A stretch of 64,000 nt of DNA from Afipia sp. (GCA_016201045.1 JACQDM010000008.1:186001-250000), one strand, 5' to 3'. Shown: positions 26,879-36,450, counted from the first letter of the stretch. Numbers and translations: made by a program. The notes: generated by a model not told the origin, from the letters alone.

Positions 26879-27832
26879 ATGAACATGCACAGCCGTTTGC
26901 GCAAGAAGAAGTCGCCACGCATTCTCTGCATCGGGATGCCGGTGCGCGATCTGATCTTCCGCGTTCACGGTTTGCCCGAGCGCGGCAACAAGGAACACGC
27001 GACCGGCTTCGTCGAACTCGCCGGCGGCAATTCGCTCAATGCCGGTGTCGCCATCGCGCGGCTCGGCGGGCGCGTCACATTGAGCGGCCCCATCGGCGGG
27101 CCGCAGGAAAAAACCAGTGTCTATATCTACGACCAGATGCACGAAGAAGGCATCGACACGACATATCTGGTGAAAATGCCGGGCCTCGTCACGCCCATCT
27201 CCAACATCATGATCGACCCATCCGGCGAGCGCACCATCGTCACCTACCGCGATCCGAAATTGTGGACGGTGCAGCTGCCCGACACCGACAAACTGCTCGC
27301 CGAATGCGATGCGATCCTCACCGAAAATCGCTGCGCGGAATTCGTCACCGATATTTGCGCCGAAGCGCACCGGCGCGGCATTCCCGTCGTCATCGATGCC
27401 GACCGCCTGATGTCGCTGCGCGAGGGTCTGCTGCAGGTATCGTCGCACATCATCTTCTCGGCGGAAGCGTTGCGCGCGACCGCGGGCGAGAGCGACGAGA
27501 TCGCTTCGTTGCGCAAGATCGCAAATCTCACGCCCGCCTTCCTGGGCGTCACCTCGGGTTCGCAAGGCGTGTCATGGCTCGACGACAAGGGCGAACCGAA
27601 ACACATGCCGGCGTTTCCGGTTCACACCGTCGATACACTGGGCGCAGGCGACGCTTTCCACGGCGCGTTCACGCTCGCGATTGCCGAAGGCCAGCCGCTC
27701 GAAGACGCGATGCGGTTTGCGGCAGCCACCGCCGCGCTGAAATGCACGCGGTTCGGCGGCGCCTTCGCCTCTCCGCAACGCATTGAAGTCGATGCGCTTT
27801 TGGCCTCCAGCACGGTCGCCCTTTCGGTCTAG
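26879..27832 (+). CDS. PfkB-family carbohydrate kinase
   Basis: A 317-residue ribokinase-like sugar kinase. The first signature GGNSLNAGVAIARLGGRVTLSGPIGG lies near residues 50-75 and the catalytic signature DTLGAGDAFHGAF near 256-268, with the anion-hole GAGD and its catalytic Asp. The sugar substrate is not evident. The start could also be ATG at 26846; I prefer 26879 because of AAGGCAGG upstream and the conserved N-terminus. It stands between nudC and an Lrp regulator with no obvious metabolic partners. Confidence 0.88.
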   Translation: MNMHSRLRKKKSPRILCIGMPVRDLIFRVHGLPERGNKEHATGFVELAGGNSLNAGVAIARLGGRVTLSGPIGGPQEKTSVYIYDQMHEEGIDTTYLVKMPGLVTPISNIMIDPSGERTIVTYRDPKLWTVQLPDTDKLLAECDAILTENRCAEFVTDICAEAHRRGIPVVIDADRLMSLREGLLQVSSHIIFSAEALRATAGESDEIASLRKIANLTPAFLGVTSGSQGVSWLDDKGEPKHMPAFPVHTVDTLGAGDAFHGAFTLAIAEGQPLEDAMRFAAATAALKCTRFGGAFASPQRIEVDALLASSTVALSV

Positions 27833-27865
27833 AAGACCCCAAAGGCGCCGAAAGTCGGATTGTCT

Positions 27866-27880
27866 GAGAAGATTTTTCTC
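27866..27880. promoter_or_regulatory. Inverted repeat upstream of the Lrp gene (distal)
   Basis: GAGAA (27866-27870), five bases, TTCTC (27876-27880). It shares the purine/pyrimidine half-site style of the proximal palindrome at 27909-27922 and may be a second operator for the Lrp-family protein. Confidence 0.35.
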
Positions 27881-27908
27881 TATATGAGGGTCGTAGCCTT
27901 CAAATATG

Positions 27909-27922
27909 GAAGAAAGTTCTTC
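27909..27922. promoter_or_regulatory. Inverted repeat upstream of the Lrp gene (proximal)
   Basis: GAAGAA-AG-TTCTTC is a perfect 6-bp dyad ending two bases before the ATG, so binding there would block translation initiation or transcription. It is the position expected for autoregulation by an Lrp/AsnC protein, though the motif itself is not a known consensus. Confidence 0.4.
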
Positions 27923-27924
27923 TC

Positions 27925-28431
27925 ATGAGCGATGTCGCCATCCCCGTCGAAACCCACCGCCGCCTCGACGCCATCGACCGAAAAATCCTCACCGTCCTTC
28001 AGGACGACGCCTCGCTTTCGGTTGCCGAAATCGGCGACAGGGTCGGGCTGTCCTCAACGCCGTGCTGGAAGCGCATCCAGAAGATGGAAGCCGACGGCGT
28101 GATCCAGAAGCGCGTCGCACTGGTCGATCAGAACAAGATCGGCCTCGGCATCACCGTGTTCGTGTCGGTCGAAAGCAGCGACCACTCCGAAGCGTGGCTG
28201 AAGAAATTCGCCGACGCCGTGAGTGCCATGCCGGAGGTGATGGAATTCTACCGCATGGCCGGCGATGTCGACTACATGCTACGCGTGGTCACCGCCGACA
28301 TGGCGAGCTATGACGTATTCTACAAAAAGCTGATCGGCGCGGTGGCGTTGAAGAACGTCACCTCGCGATTTGCAATGGAGAAGATCAAGTCGGTGACGGC
28401 GCTGCCGGTGCCGGCGATGGCTGCGGCCTAA
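27925..28431 (+). CDS. Lrp/AsnC-family transcriptional regulator
   Basis: A 168-residue regulator with an AsnC-type N-terminal helix-turn-helix (about 14-60: LDAIDRKILTVLQDDASLSVAEIGDRVGLSSTPCWKRIQ) and a C-terminal RAM effector domain (about 75-155: VFVSVESSD, MPEVMEFYRMAGDVDYMLRVV). Amino acids are the usual ligands of this family. Two inverted repeats in the 92-bp upstream gap are candidate autoregulatory sites. The target operon is not evident; the divergent or adjacent genes are not clear amino-acid genes. Confidence 0.93.
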   Translation: MSDVAIPVETHRRLDAIDRKILTVLQDDASLSVAEIGDRVGLSSTPCWKRIQKMEADGVIQKRVALVDQNKIGLGITVFVSVESSDHSEAWLKKFADAVSAMPEVMEFYRMAGDVDYMLRVVTADMASYDVFYKKLIGAVALKNVTSRFAMEKIKSVTALPVPAMAAA

Positions 28432-29078
28432 GGGCCGAATCTCCAGATCAGCGCACCGCGAAGCGTCTGCGCCGTGAATGCCGCATTGTAGAAATCACCG
28501 GGCGCGACTTCATAGGTCTTGTTGCCGTAGTCCGTGTAGAGATATTCGAGCCGGACGATGAAGTTCGGCGTGAACATGTGGTCGATGCCGCCACCGACGG
28601 TATAGCCGGGGAAGATCGCGCCGAATTTGTTACCCGTTCCACCGTCCTGGAAGGTGAATCCCGCAAGGCCAAGACCGCCCGAGATGAAAAACAGCGTCGA
28701 CGGCAAGATGATGAAGCCGACCTGACCCCGGAAGTTGCTGGTCCAGTCGACGAAATATTGGTTTGGCGGAACGAAGACCGGAACGGGTATTCCCGTGCCG
28801 TGCAGATTCGCAGCTCCAATGTCGGCCTCGAAACCGAAAACGATGTTGCCGTTCTGCCAGCGATAACCTGCGAGGAAGCCGCCGACAGCGCCGTTCGTCG
28901 GCGCACCGGGTTCGGTCAGCACGCCGTTATCGAGAACGCGCGTGCGACCCCAGTCGTATCCAAGATGACCGCCGATATAGGGGCCGGACCAGCTCGGCAT
29001 GGGAGGAGGTGCCGCGGCAAAAGCGGAATTGCCCGCCAGCATGGCGGCGGAAATAATTGTGAGCAACCTAGTCTTCAC
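28428..29078 (-). CDS. Outer membrane beta-barrel protein (Omp25/RopB-like)
   Basis: A 216-residue exported protein of the outer-membrane opacity/Omp25 porin-like family. The signal peptide (LLTIISAAMLAGNSAFA) is followed by the typical opening SWSGPYIGGHLGYDWG, several GGFxxGYxW and FxGxxG beta-strands, and the C-terminal aromatic-ended strand GALIWRFGP. The start chosen is GTG at 29078 (VKTRLLTII); an upstream in-frame start at 29159 would add 27 residues that mask the signal peptide. It overlaps the Lrp stop by four bases, tail to tail. Confidence 0.82.
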   Translation of the reverse strand: MKTRLLTIISAAMLAGNSAFAAAPPPMPSWSGPYIGGHLGYDWGRTRVLDNGVLTEPGAPTNGAVGGFLAGYRWQNGNIVFGFEADIGAANLHGTGIPVPVFVPPNQYFVDWTSNFRGQVGFIILPSTLFFISGGLGLAGFTFQDGGTGNKFGAIFPGYTVGGGIDHMFTPNFIVRLEYLYTDYGNKTYEVAPGDFYNAAFTAQTLRGALIWRFGP

Positions 29079-29251
29079 GCCGAAAACGCCCCGCCTCGAT
29101 CTTGAAGTCGAAAACGGTAGCACCATGCCACAGATTCGCATGTGGCCGGAAAGCACCACTCACAAGCTATTGGACCCCTTCAGCTTGGCGATTGGAATCC
29201 GGGCAGTCGAGTATTTGTTTGCAATCGCCGTAGCTTATCCAACTACAGGAA

Positions 29252-29722
29252 TTACTTCCGCTCGGCCAAATCGTCCGCAAATCCCTTCAGAAAGACCGCG
29301 CGCCGCGCGGTCTCGCGATTCATGCAGTTGGCAATCATCGGGTTCGCCATCGTGCCCTGAAAATAGTCGAAATAGAAACCGCACGTCGCGGCGCGCGATT
29401 GCAGCCAGAGGCGCTGCATCTCGCGCAGTTTGGTCTGCTGTTCGGGTTCGAGTCCCTTGAGCAGCGCCTGATACGACGCGTTGAGAACCTTGTCCCATTG
29501 CTTCTGTTCGTCGTCGAGACACGCGGTCACCTCTGAGTCGCGCTTGGCACCCTCATCAGGACCGATGCACGGATTCGATGCGGCGCCGATGCATGTGTCG
29601 GTGTTGGGCTTGGCCTTGGTCGCGGCGAGACACGTTTCAACGCTCGGCTTCGCTTTCGGCGATTGAGCTTGCGCCGACGCAATTCCGAGAGCGGCTGCGA
29701 GAATCGCGATCAGGAATCTCAC
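29252..29722 (-). CDS. Lysozyme inhibitor LprI-like (DUF1311) protein
   Basis: A 156-residue exported protein. The signal peptide is FLIAILAAALGIASAQA; the mature part has repeated Cys-containing TC[IL]xA segments and the LprI/DUF1311 core: VTACLDDEQKQWDKVLNASYQALL, LREMQRLWLQSRAATC, NCMNRETARRAVFLKGF. Family members are proposed lysozyme inhibitors, but most lack experimental support. The GTG start at 29722 has a GGAG site. It follows the phosphomannomutase gene by 13 bases on the same strand and is probably co-transcribed. Confidence 0.8.
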   Translation of the reverse strand: MRFLIAILAAALGIASAQAQSPKAKPSVETCLAATKAKPNTDTCIGAASNPCIGPDEGAKRDSEVTACLDDEQKQWDKVLNASYQALLKGLEPEQQTKLREMQRLWLQSRAATCGFYFDYFQGTMANPMIANCMNRETARRAVFLKGFADDLAERK

Positions 29723-29735
29723 GCCGCACGCTCCG

Positions 29736-31235
29736 TTAAATCTTCTGATTATACTCGCCGACTTCGGGATGCGTGCGCAGCACCTGATCCATCGCCTCGA
29801 ACATGTCGCGCATGCGCTTCTCGGATACCGGACTTTCGACCACGACCACAAGCTCCGGCTTGTTGGACGACGCGCGCACCAGCCCCCACGATCCGTCCTC
29901 GCAGGTCACGCGCACGCCGTTGACGGTGACGAGATCGCGGATCGGCTGACCGGCGACCTTGTCGCCCTTCTTCTGCGCGGCCTCGAAATGCTTCACCACC
30001 TTGTCGACGATTCCGTATTTGGTCTCGTCCGAGCAATGCGGCGACATGGTCGGCGACGACCAGGTTTTCGGCAGCGCGTTTTTCAGGTCCGACATTGTCT
30101 TGTCCGGCGCGCGGTCGAGCATCTCGCACACCGCAATCGCAGACACCAAACCGTCATCGTAGCCGCGGCCGACCGGCGCGTTGAAGAAGAAGTGTCCCGA
30201 CTTCTCGAAACCTGCCAGCGCCTTCAACTCGTTGGTGCGGCGCTTCATGTAGGAATGGCCGGTTTTCCAATAGGTCGTCTTCGCGCCCTGCTTCTGCAAA
30301 ACCGGATCGGTGACGAACAAGCCGGTCGATTTCACGTCCACCACAAACTGCGCGTCCTTGTGAATCGCCGACATGTCGCGCGCCAGCATCACGCCGACCT
30401 TGTCCGCGAAAATTTCTTCGCCGGTGTTATCGACCACGCCGCAGCGGTCGCCGTCACCGTCGAAACCAAGCCCGACATCGGCCTTGTGTTCGAGCACGGC
30501 ATCGCGGATCGCGTGCAGCATTTCCATGTCTTCGGGATTCGGATTGTATTTCGGAAACGTGTGATCCAGTTCCACGTCGAGCGGGATTACCTCGCAGCCG
30601 ATCGCTCCCATGACTTTCGGCGCGAACGCACCCGCCGTGCCGTTGCCGCATGCGACGACGACTTTCAGCTTGCGTTTTATTTTCGTCTTCTTGGTGAGAT
30701 CGGCGATGTAGCGCGCGGGAAAATTTTCGTGGAATTTGTATTCGCCAGCCGGCTTCAGCTTGAACGCCGAGTTGAGCACGATGTCCTTGAGCCGCGTCAT
30801 CTCGTCAGGACCGAAGGTGAGCGGGCGGTTCGCGCCCATCTTCACGCCGGTCCAGCCATTGTCGTTGTGCGAGGCCGTCACCATCGCCACGCAGGGCACG
30901 TCGAGATCGAATTGCGCGAAATAAGCCATCGGCGTCACGGCGAGCCCGATGTCGTGCACCTTGCAGCCGGATGCGAGCAGGCCGGAGATCAGCGCGTATT
31001 TGATCGACGCCGAATAGCTGCGGAAGTCATGCGCAGTGACGATCTCCTGTTTCTGGCCGAGTTCGGCGATCAGCGTGCCGAGGCCCATGCCCAGCGCCTG
31101 AATGCCCATCAAATTGATTTCCTTGCCGAACAGCCAGCGTGCGTCGTATTCGCGAAATCCGGTCGCCTTCACCATCGGCTCGGATTCGTAGGCATAAGTA
31201 TTGGGGATCAGCTCAGGCTTCGGCTTCGGAAACAT
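29736..31235 (-). CDS. Phosphomannomutase/phosphoglucomutase
   Basis: A 499-residue alpha-D-phosphohexomutase. The phospho-serine loop is TASHN (MVTASHNDNGWTG near residues 117-130), the magnesium loop is FDGDGDR near 250, the sugar loop region is FEKSGHFFF near 335, and the phosphate-binding loop lies near 440 (VRASSNKPELVVVVES). It interconverts hexose 1- and 6-phosphates for lipopolysaccharide and exopolysaccharide precursors. The start at 31235 (MFPKPKPELIPNTYAYESEPMV) is typical of rhizobial homologues. It precedes the LprI-like gene. Confidence 0.93.
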   Translation of the reverse strand: MFPKPKPELIPNTYAYESEPMVKATGFREYDARWLFGKEINLMGIQALGMGLGTLIAELGQKQEIVTAHDFRSYSASIKYALISGLLASGCKVHDIGLAVTPMAYFAQFDLDVPCVAMVTASHNDNGWTGVKMGANRPLTFGPDEMTRLKDIVLNSAFKLKPAGEYKFHENFPARYIADLTKKTKIKRKLKVVVACGNGTAGAFAPKVMGAIGCEVIPLDVELDHTFPKYNPNPEDMEMLHAIRDAVLEHKADVGLGFDGDGDRCGVVDNTGEEIFADKVGVMLARDMSAIHKDAQFVVDVKSTGLFVTDPVLQKQGAKTTYWKTGHSYMKRRTNELKALAGFEKSGHFFFNAPVGRGYDDGLVSAIAVCEMLDRAPDKTMSDLKNALPKTWSSPTMSPHCSDETKYGIVDKVVKHFEAAQKKGDKVAGQPIRDLVTVNGVRVTCEDGSWGLVRASSNKPELVVVVESPVSEKRMRDMFEAMDQVLRTHPEVGEYNQKI

Positions 31236-31392
31236 TCAATCCTCAGGAATATAGAGTGTGTGTCGTACAGCAGACTTATCGAATGCCGTAGAGTAATGAA
31301 AGGTGGGAGCCGCCTTTTGGATAGGAATTGCGGCGGTTTGAGAGCGGTGCGAATGCGCTTGCAGAACATGGACCAGCGAAGCTGAACGCGAC

Positions 31393-31995
31393 ATGACCGA
31401 CGCCCGCCTCAACTATCCTGCGACCGAGCGCAACCGCGACGCCATTCTCGATGTGCTGCGCGACGCGCTGCCAAAATCGGGAATGGTGCTTGAGATCGCC
31501 AGCGGCTCCGGCGAACACGCCATGCATTTTGCGAAGGCTTTTCCCAATCTCGTGTTTCAACCGACAGACCCCGAAGACGCCGCGCTCAAGAGCATCGCGG
31601 CGTGGACTGCCGAGACGGGTTTAACGAATATTCTGCCGCCGCTGCGATTGGATGCCGCGTCAGACGCATGGCCGGTGACATCCGCCGACGCAGTTCTGTG
31701 CATCAACATGATTCACATCGCGCCGTGGTCTGCGACCGAAGGGCTGATGCGCGGCGCGTCCAGAATTCTGAAATCCGGCGCACCGCTTTATCTCTACGGC
31801 CCTTACCGGCAGGCGGGAGTTACGACCGTGCCGAGCAATGAGGCGTTCGACGCAAGCCTGAAGTCGCGCAATGCGGAATGGGGGCTTCGTAATCTCGAAG
31901 ACGTCGCGGCATTGGCCGAGCGCACGGGATTTTCCGCGCCGGATGTGACGCCGATGCCTGCGAACAATCTGAGCGTGGTGTTTCGGAAGACCTGA
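31393..31995 (+). CDS. DUF938 family SAM-dependent methyltransferase
   Basis: A 200-residue class I methyltransferase-like protein of the DUF938 family. The AdoMet motif I is VLEIASGSGEHAMHFA near residue 33; the motif INMIHIAPW near 100 is characteristic of DUF938. The C-terminal segment has YGPYRQAG. The acceptor substrate is unknown. Start ATG at 31393 follows a GAACGCGAC stretch. It faces a divergent phosphomannomutase gene and converges on the aspartic protease two bases away. Confidence 0.85.
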   Translation: MTDARLNYPATERNRDAILDVLRDALPKSGMVLEIASGSGEHAMHFAKAFPNLVFQPTDPEDAALKSIAAWTAETGLTNILPPLRLDAASDAWPVTSADAVLCINMIHIAPWSATEGLMRGASRILKSGAPLYLYGPYRQAGVTTVPSNEAFDASLKSRNAEWGLRNLEDVAALAERTGFSAPDVTPMPANNLSVVFRKT

Positions 31996-31997
31996 GC

Positions 31998-32528
31998 TTA
32001 CTGCTCAAGCACCAGCTTCTGTCCGGCGAATTCGAAGCGTTTGAGCTTCGTCAGAAAGGACAGGCCGAGCAAATTCTCCGACAGCGCCTCGTCGGGCAGC
32101 ACCATCGCATCGACATCGCGCACGATCAAACCGCCGACATTGACCTCGGCGAGGCGCGTGCGCGCGCCCTTAATTGTGCCGTTGGCGGTCGAAACATTCG
32201 CGGTGTAATCGCCGCGCGAAGGCCGCACGCCGATCTGTGCGGCGGATGTTTCGTTGAGCGCGATCACCGACGCGCCGGTATCGACCATGAAATTGACTCG
32301 GCGGCCGTCGATCCGCGCATCGGCCTGAAAATGCCCGCGCCCGTCGCGCGCGATCTCGACGCTGCGTGGGCCGTAGGATTGCGGCTGCATCGCTGCGAAC
32401 GCGTTGACATTCTTTGCCTGTGCGACGGCCTTCGCCTGCGCCTTCTCGCTCGACATCTTGTCGGCGACATTGGCCATGTAGGTGCCGGAGGCAGCCAAAG
32501 CCGCCGCGACGATCATCAGGGTACGCAT
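31998..32528 (-). CDS. TIGR02281-type retropepsin-like aspartic protease
   Basis: A 176-residue single-domain clan AA aspartic protease with an N-terminal membrane anchor or signal (MIVAAALAASGTYMANVA). The catalytic motif is FMVDTGASVIAL near residue 80, and the LLGLSFLTKL segment near the C-terminus closes the fold. It resembles retroviral proteases and probably works as a dimer in the periplasm. Substrate unknown. The next gene upstream is hrpB, 131 bases away. Confidence 0.88.
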   Translation of the reverse strand: MRTLMIVAAALAASGTYMANVADKMSSEKAQAKAVAQAKNVNAFAAMQPQSYGPRSVEIARDGRGHFQADARIDGRRVNFMVDTGASVIALNETSAAQIGVRPSRGDYTANVSTANGTIKGARTRLAEVNVGGLIVRDVDAMVLPDEALSENLLGLSFLTKLKRFEFAGQKLVLEQ

Positions 32529-32659
32529 TACGCTCGACGCCCGTTTCTGGGAATTTTCACCGCCGACTTCAACACACCGTTCTGGAAGTTGAGACTAACG
32601 CCGGCCGCGGAGCGCAGCTTTTATGGGATGACGGTGAGCGAAAGGTTAACTGAAACGCA

Positions 32660-35143
32660 TCAAGTTCCGCGCGGTTTGACGCGCTTTGTCGGCGGTGCCG
32701 ACGCAGGATCTTCCGGCCAGGGATGGCGCGGATAGCGCCCGCGCAGATCGGCGCGCACGGCGGCATACGATCCGCGCCAGAATCCGGGCAGATCCCGCGT
32801 CACTTGTACGGGCCGATGCGCGGGCGACAACAATTCCAGCACCAGCGGAATTTTGCCGTTCGCAATCGACGGATGCGCGGTGAGTCCGAACAATTCCTGC
32901 AAGCGCACCGCGATGGTCGGGCCCTGCTCGGCCTCGTAGTCGATGGGCAGCGACGTTCCGGTGGGAGCCTCGAAATGCGTCGGCGCTTCGCGCTCCAGCC
33001 GAGCGCGCAAATCCCAGGGCAACAACGACATCAGCGCGTCGGATAAATCGCCCGAGGAGAACTGTGCGAGCGATGTTTTGTCGAACAGCGCAGGCGTCAA
33101 CCACGTATCGAATGACGCCGCCAGCGCAGCGTCGGACAAATCGGGCCAGTCTTCGGGCGACGCCGCGCGCAGAAACATCACACGGTCGCGCCACTGCTTC
33201 AGCGGCTTCGACCAGGGCAAACGGTCGATGCCTGCGGTCACAAGGCCTTCCGCGAGCACGCGCGCCGTGTCGGCAGATGGCGATACTGGCAAGGTGTGTT
33301 CGGACAGCGTGATCGCGTGAAGCCTTTTTCTCCGTCGTGCGCGCAGCGCCATCGCGGCTTTGTCGAAAGCGATCTCGTCGTCCATCTCGATGTGATCGGC
33401 GAATTGCGTTTCGATTTCGTCCTGCGTGATCGGCGCGGCCAAAAGAATGCGTCCGTTCGCGGCTGTCCCGGTCAGTTCGGCAACCGCGATGTAGGGCGAC
33501 TTCGCAAGCGACGTTGTCTGGTCCACGCTCGCGCCGCGCCCGTTCGCCAGAACGAACGATCCGTTTCCCCGATTGCGCGCGACGCGATCCGGAAAGGCGA
33601 GCGCCAGAATGCGGCCGGTTGAAAGCGTCACGTCCTTCGCAGACATCTTTTCGCTTTGCGCCACCTGCTGCGCCCAGCGCTGTGCAAGCTGTCTTGCACT
33701 CTGCGCACGCTGCGAACGGTCGCGGCGGAAATTATCCAGACGCGAATCGAGATCGGCGCTGTCACCGCCAAGACCGTGCTCGGTCAGGATGGCGGCGATC
33801 ATCGCCGCCTCATCGCCCGAACTGAGACGATGCGAGTCCACGATCATGCGCGCGAGACGCGGCGGCAGCGCCAGCGCTCGCAGACTTTTGCCCTCCGGCG
33901 TGATGCGGCCCTGCCCGTCGAGCGCGTTCAGTTCGCGCAGCAGATCGCGCGCTTCCTTCAGCGCGGGTGTCGGCGGCGAATCGAGAAATGCCAGCTTTGA
34001 GGGATCGCTGACGCCCCATTGCGCGAGATCGAGCACAAGCGAAGATAAATCCGCCGAGAGAATTTCCGGGCGCGTGTAAGCCTCGAACGACGCCGTCTGC
34101 GGCTCGTCCCACAGCCGATAACAAACGCCGGGTTCGGTGCGTCCCGCCCGTCCGCGCCGCTGATCGACAGCCGCACGCGAGGCGCGGACGGTTTCGAGCC
34201 GCGTCAGGCCGATGTCCGGCTCGTAACGCGGCACGCGCGCCATGCCGGAATCGACGACGATGCGCACGCCGTCGATAGTCAGCGATGTTTCCGCAATCGA
34301 GGTCGCGAGCACGACGTTGCGCGTGCCTTTGGGGGCCGGTGCAATCGCACGATCCTGCACGGCGGAATCGAGCGCGCCGAACAGCGGTACGATCCCGATA
34401 CTCGCGTCGTTCACGCGCTCGCGCAGCATGGTTTCGGTACGGCGAATTTCCGCGGCACCCGGCAGAAACGCCAGCACCGAACCTGCATCCGCGCGCAGCG
34501 CGGTCGCAATCGCGTCGGCCATCTGTCGTTCGATCTGAACGTCAGGCTTGCGGCCGAGATAGCGGGTCTCCACGGGAAATGCGCGACCTTCGCTTTCGAT
34601 CACAGGCGCATTACCGAGTAAGTTGGCAACGCGCGCGCCGTCGAGCGTTGCCGACATCACCAGAATTCGCAAATCCTCGCGCAAACCCTGTTGCGCGTCG
34701 CGGGCAAGTGCCAGACCCAAGTCAGCGTCGAGCGAGCGCTCGTGAAATTCGTCGAACAATACGGCAGCGACACCATTCAATTCGGGGTCATCGAGAATCT
34801 GTCGCGAGAAAATTCCTTCGGTGACGACTTCGATTCGCGTGCCGCGCGAAATTTTGGAACCGAACCGCACGCGATAGCCGACGGTCTCGCCCGCTCTCTC
34901 AGCCAGCGTCTGCGCCATGCGTTCGGCGGCGGCACGCGCGGCGATTCTTCGCGGCTCCAGCACGATGATTTTCTTGCCCTTGGTCCAAGGCTCACCGAGC
35001 AGCGCCAGCGGCACGCGCGTGGTCTTGCCCGCGCCGGGCGGTGCGACAAGAACGGCCGTGTTGCTGTTGGACAGTTTGGTCGTCAGTTCGGAAAGAACAT
35101 CGTCGATGGGGAGCGGCGTGTCGAAACTGCGCACGTTCGTCAC
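32660..35143 (-). CDS. hrpB: ATP-dependent helicase HrpB
   Basis: An 827-residue DEAH-type RNA helicase. It has Walker A APPGAGKTT near residue 35, motif Ia, motif II DEFH near 132, motif III SAT near 163, and motif VI QRRGRAGRTEPG near 325. The DUF and the HrpB C-terminal domain follow to about residue 815, with LLSPAHRPVQVTRDLPGFWRGSYAAVRADLRGRYP-type ending. HrpB is dispensable in many bacteria and its RNA target is unknown. It starts with GTG, overlapping the ugd stop by four bases. Confidence 0.95.
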   Translation of the reverse strand: MTNVRSFDTPLPIDDVLSELTTKLSNSNTAVLVAPPGAGKTTRVPLALLGEPWTKGKKIIVLEPRRIAARAAAERMAQTLAERAGETVGYRVRFGSKISRGTRIEVVTEGIFSRQILDDPELNGVAAVLFDEFHERSLDADLGLALARDAQQGLREDLRILVMSATLDGARVANLLGNAPVIESEGRAFPVETRYLGRKPDVQIERQMADAIATALRADAGSVLAFLPGAAEIRRTETMLRERVNDASIGIVPLFGALDSAVQDRAIAPAPKGTRNVVLATSIAETSLTIDGVRIVVDSGMARVPRYEPDIGLTRLETVRASRAAVDQRRGRAGRTEPGVCYRLWDEPQTASFEAYTRPEILSADLSSLVLDLAQWGVSDPSKLAFLDSPPTPALKEARDLLRELNALDGQGRITPEGKSLRALALPPRLARMIVDSHRLSSGDEAAMIAAILTEHGLGGDSADLDSRLDNFRRDRSQRAQSARQLAQRWAQQVAQSEKMSAKDVTLSTGRILALAFPDRVARNRGNGSFVLANGRGASVDQTTSLAKSPYIAVAELTGTAANGRILLAAPITQDEIETQFADHIEMDDEIAFDKAAMALRARRRKRLHAITLSEHTLPVSPSADTARVLAEGLVTAGIDRLPWSKPLKQWRDRVMFLRAASPEDWPDLSDAALAASFDTWLTPALFDKTSLAQFSSGDLSDALMSLLPWDLRARLEREAPTHFEAPTGTSLPIDYEAEQGPTIAVRLQELFGLTAHPSIANGKIPLVLELLSPAHRPVQVTRDLPGFWRGSYAAVRADLRGRYPRHPWPEDPASAPPTKRVKPRGT

Positions 35144-36450
35144 ACCGCGCCGCGGCCGACGCTCTCATAAATAAAGCCGAGCGCCTGCATGTCTTCACGG
35201 CGATAGATGTTGCGCAGATCGACGATCACCGGCTGCGACATCTCGCGTTTCAGGCGCGGCAGATCGAGCGCGCGGAACTGCACCCATTCGGTGACGATGA
35301 CCAGCGCGTCGGCACCCTTGGCGCAATCGTAGGCGTCATGCGCATACTCAATATCCGGCAGTTCGTGCTTCGCGGCCTCCATGCCGACCGGATCGTAGGC
35401 GCGCACCTTCGCGCCGAGATCGAGCAGGCCCGTCACCAGCGGAATCGACGGCGCCTCGCGCATGTCGTCGGTTTCCGGTTTGAATGTCAGACCGAGCACC
35501 GCGATTTTCTTTCCGCGCAGATTGCCGCCGAGCGCGTTCGAGACCTTGCGCGACATCGCGCGCTTGCGGTTGTCGTTGACGGCCAGCACCGCTTCGACGA
35601 TCCGCAAAGGCACATCATGATCGAGTGCGGTCTTGACGATGGCGCGCGTGTCCTTCGGAAAGCACGAGCCGCCGAAGCCGGGGCCGGCATTGAGAAACTT
35701 CGAGCCGATGCGGTTGTCGAGGCCGATGCCGCGCGCGACTTCCTGAACGTCTGCGCCGACTTTTTCCGCAAGGTCCGCCATCTCGTTAATGAAGGTGATT
35801 TTCGTGGCGAGAAACGCATTCGCCGCATATTTGATCAGTTCGGCGGTGCGACGCTCAGTGAACATGATCGGCGCCTGATTGAGATACAGCGGCCGGTAGA
35901 CATCGCCGAGAACTTTTCGCGCGCGCTCATCGTTGGTGCCGACGACGATTCGATCCGGGTGCTTGAAGTCTCTGATTGCCGCGCCCTCGCGCAGAAATTC
36001 CGGATTGGATGCGACGGCAAATTCCGCCTTCGGGCTGGTCTCGCGAATGATACGTTCCACTTCATCGCCGGTGCCGACCGGCACGGTCGATTTCGTCACG
36101 ACTACCGTGAATGTCTTCAGCGCTTTGGCGATGTCCCGCGCGGCGGCGTGAACGTAGGTCAGGTCCGCATGTCCGTCGCCGCGACGCGACGGCGTGCCGA
36201 CCGCGATGAACACGGCATCCGCTTCGCCGACCGGGCCCGCAAGATCGGTCGTGAAATCGAGCCGTCCGGCTTTGACGGATTCCGCAACGAGACGATCGAG
36301 ATCGGGTTCGAAAATCGGAATCGCGCCGCCCTTGAGTGCGGCGATCTTGGCGGCATCGGTATCAACGCAAGTCACACGATGGCCGAAATCGGCGAAGCAG
36401 GCACCCGAAACCAGCCCCACATAGCCCGTGCCGATCATGGCAATCCGCAT
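35140..36450 (-). CDS. ugd: UDP-glucose 6-dehydrogenase
   Basis: A 436-residue enzyme that oxidises UDP-glucose to UDP-glucuronate for polysaccharide and lipid synthesis. The NAD motif is GTGYVGLVSGACFADFGH at the N-terminus; the catalytic Cys is in GGSCFPKDTRAI near residue 265; the C-terminal substrate domain starts near 310 (VLGLTFKPETDDMREAPS). Length and motifs are standard. It is the first gene of a ugd-hrpB pair and has a TTAACCAT word about 20 bases upstream of its ATG. Confidence 0.97.
   Translation of the reverse strand: MRIAMIGTGYVGLVSGACFADFGHRVTCVDTDAAKIAALKGGAIPIFEPDLDRLVAESVKAGRLDFTTDLAGPVGEADAVFIAVGTPSRRGDGHADLTYVHAAARDIAKALKTFTVVVTKSTVPVGTGDEVERIIRETSPKAEFAVASNPEFLREGAAIRDFKHPDRIVVGTNDERARKVLGDVYRPLYLNQAPIMFTERRTAELIKYAANAFLATKITFINEMADLAEKVGADVQEVARGIGLDNRIGSKFLNAGPGFGGSCFPKDTRAIVKTALDHDVPLRIVEAVLAVNDNRKRAMSRKVSNALGGNLRGKKIAVLGLTFKPETDDMREAPSIPLVTGLLDLGAKVRAYDPVGMEAAKHELPDIEYAHDAYDCAKGADALVIVTEWVQFRALDLPRLKREMSQPVIVDLRNIYRREDMQALGFIYESVGRGAV

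Noticed and set aside
29769-31385. Long plus-strand open frame (538 codons) opposite the phosphomannomutase gene
   Set aside because: It is antisense to a clear enzyme, is rich in Arg/His as expected of shadow frames in GC-rich DNA, and has no recognisable domain.
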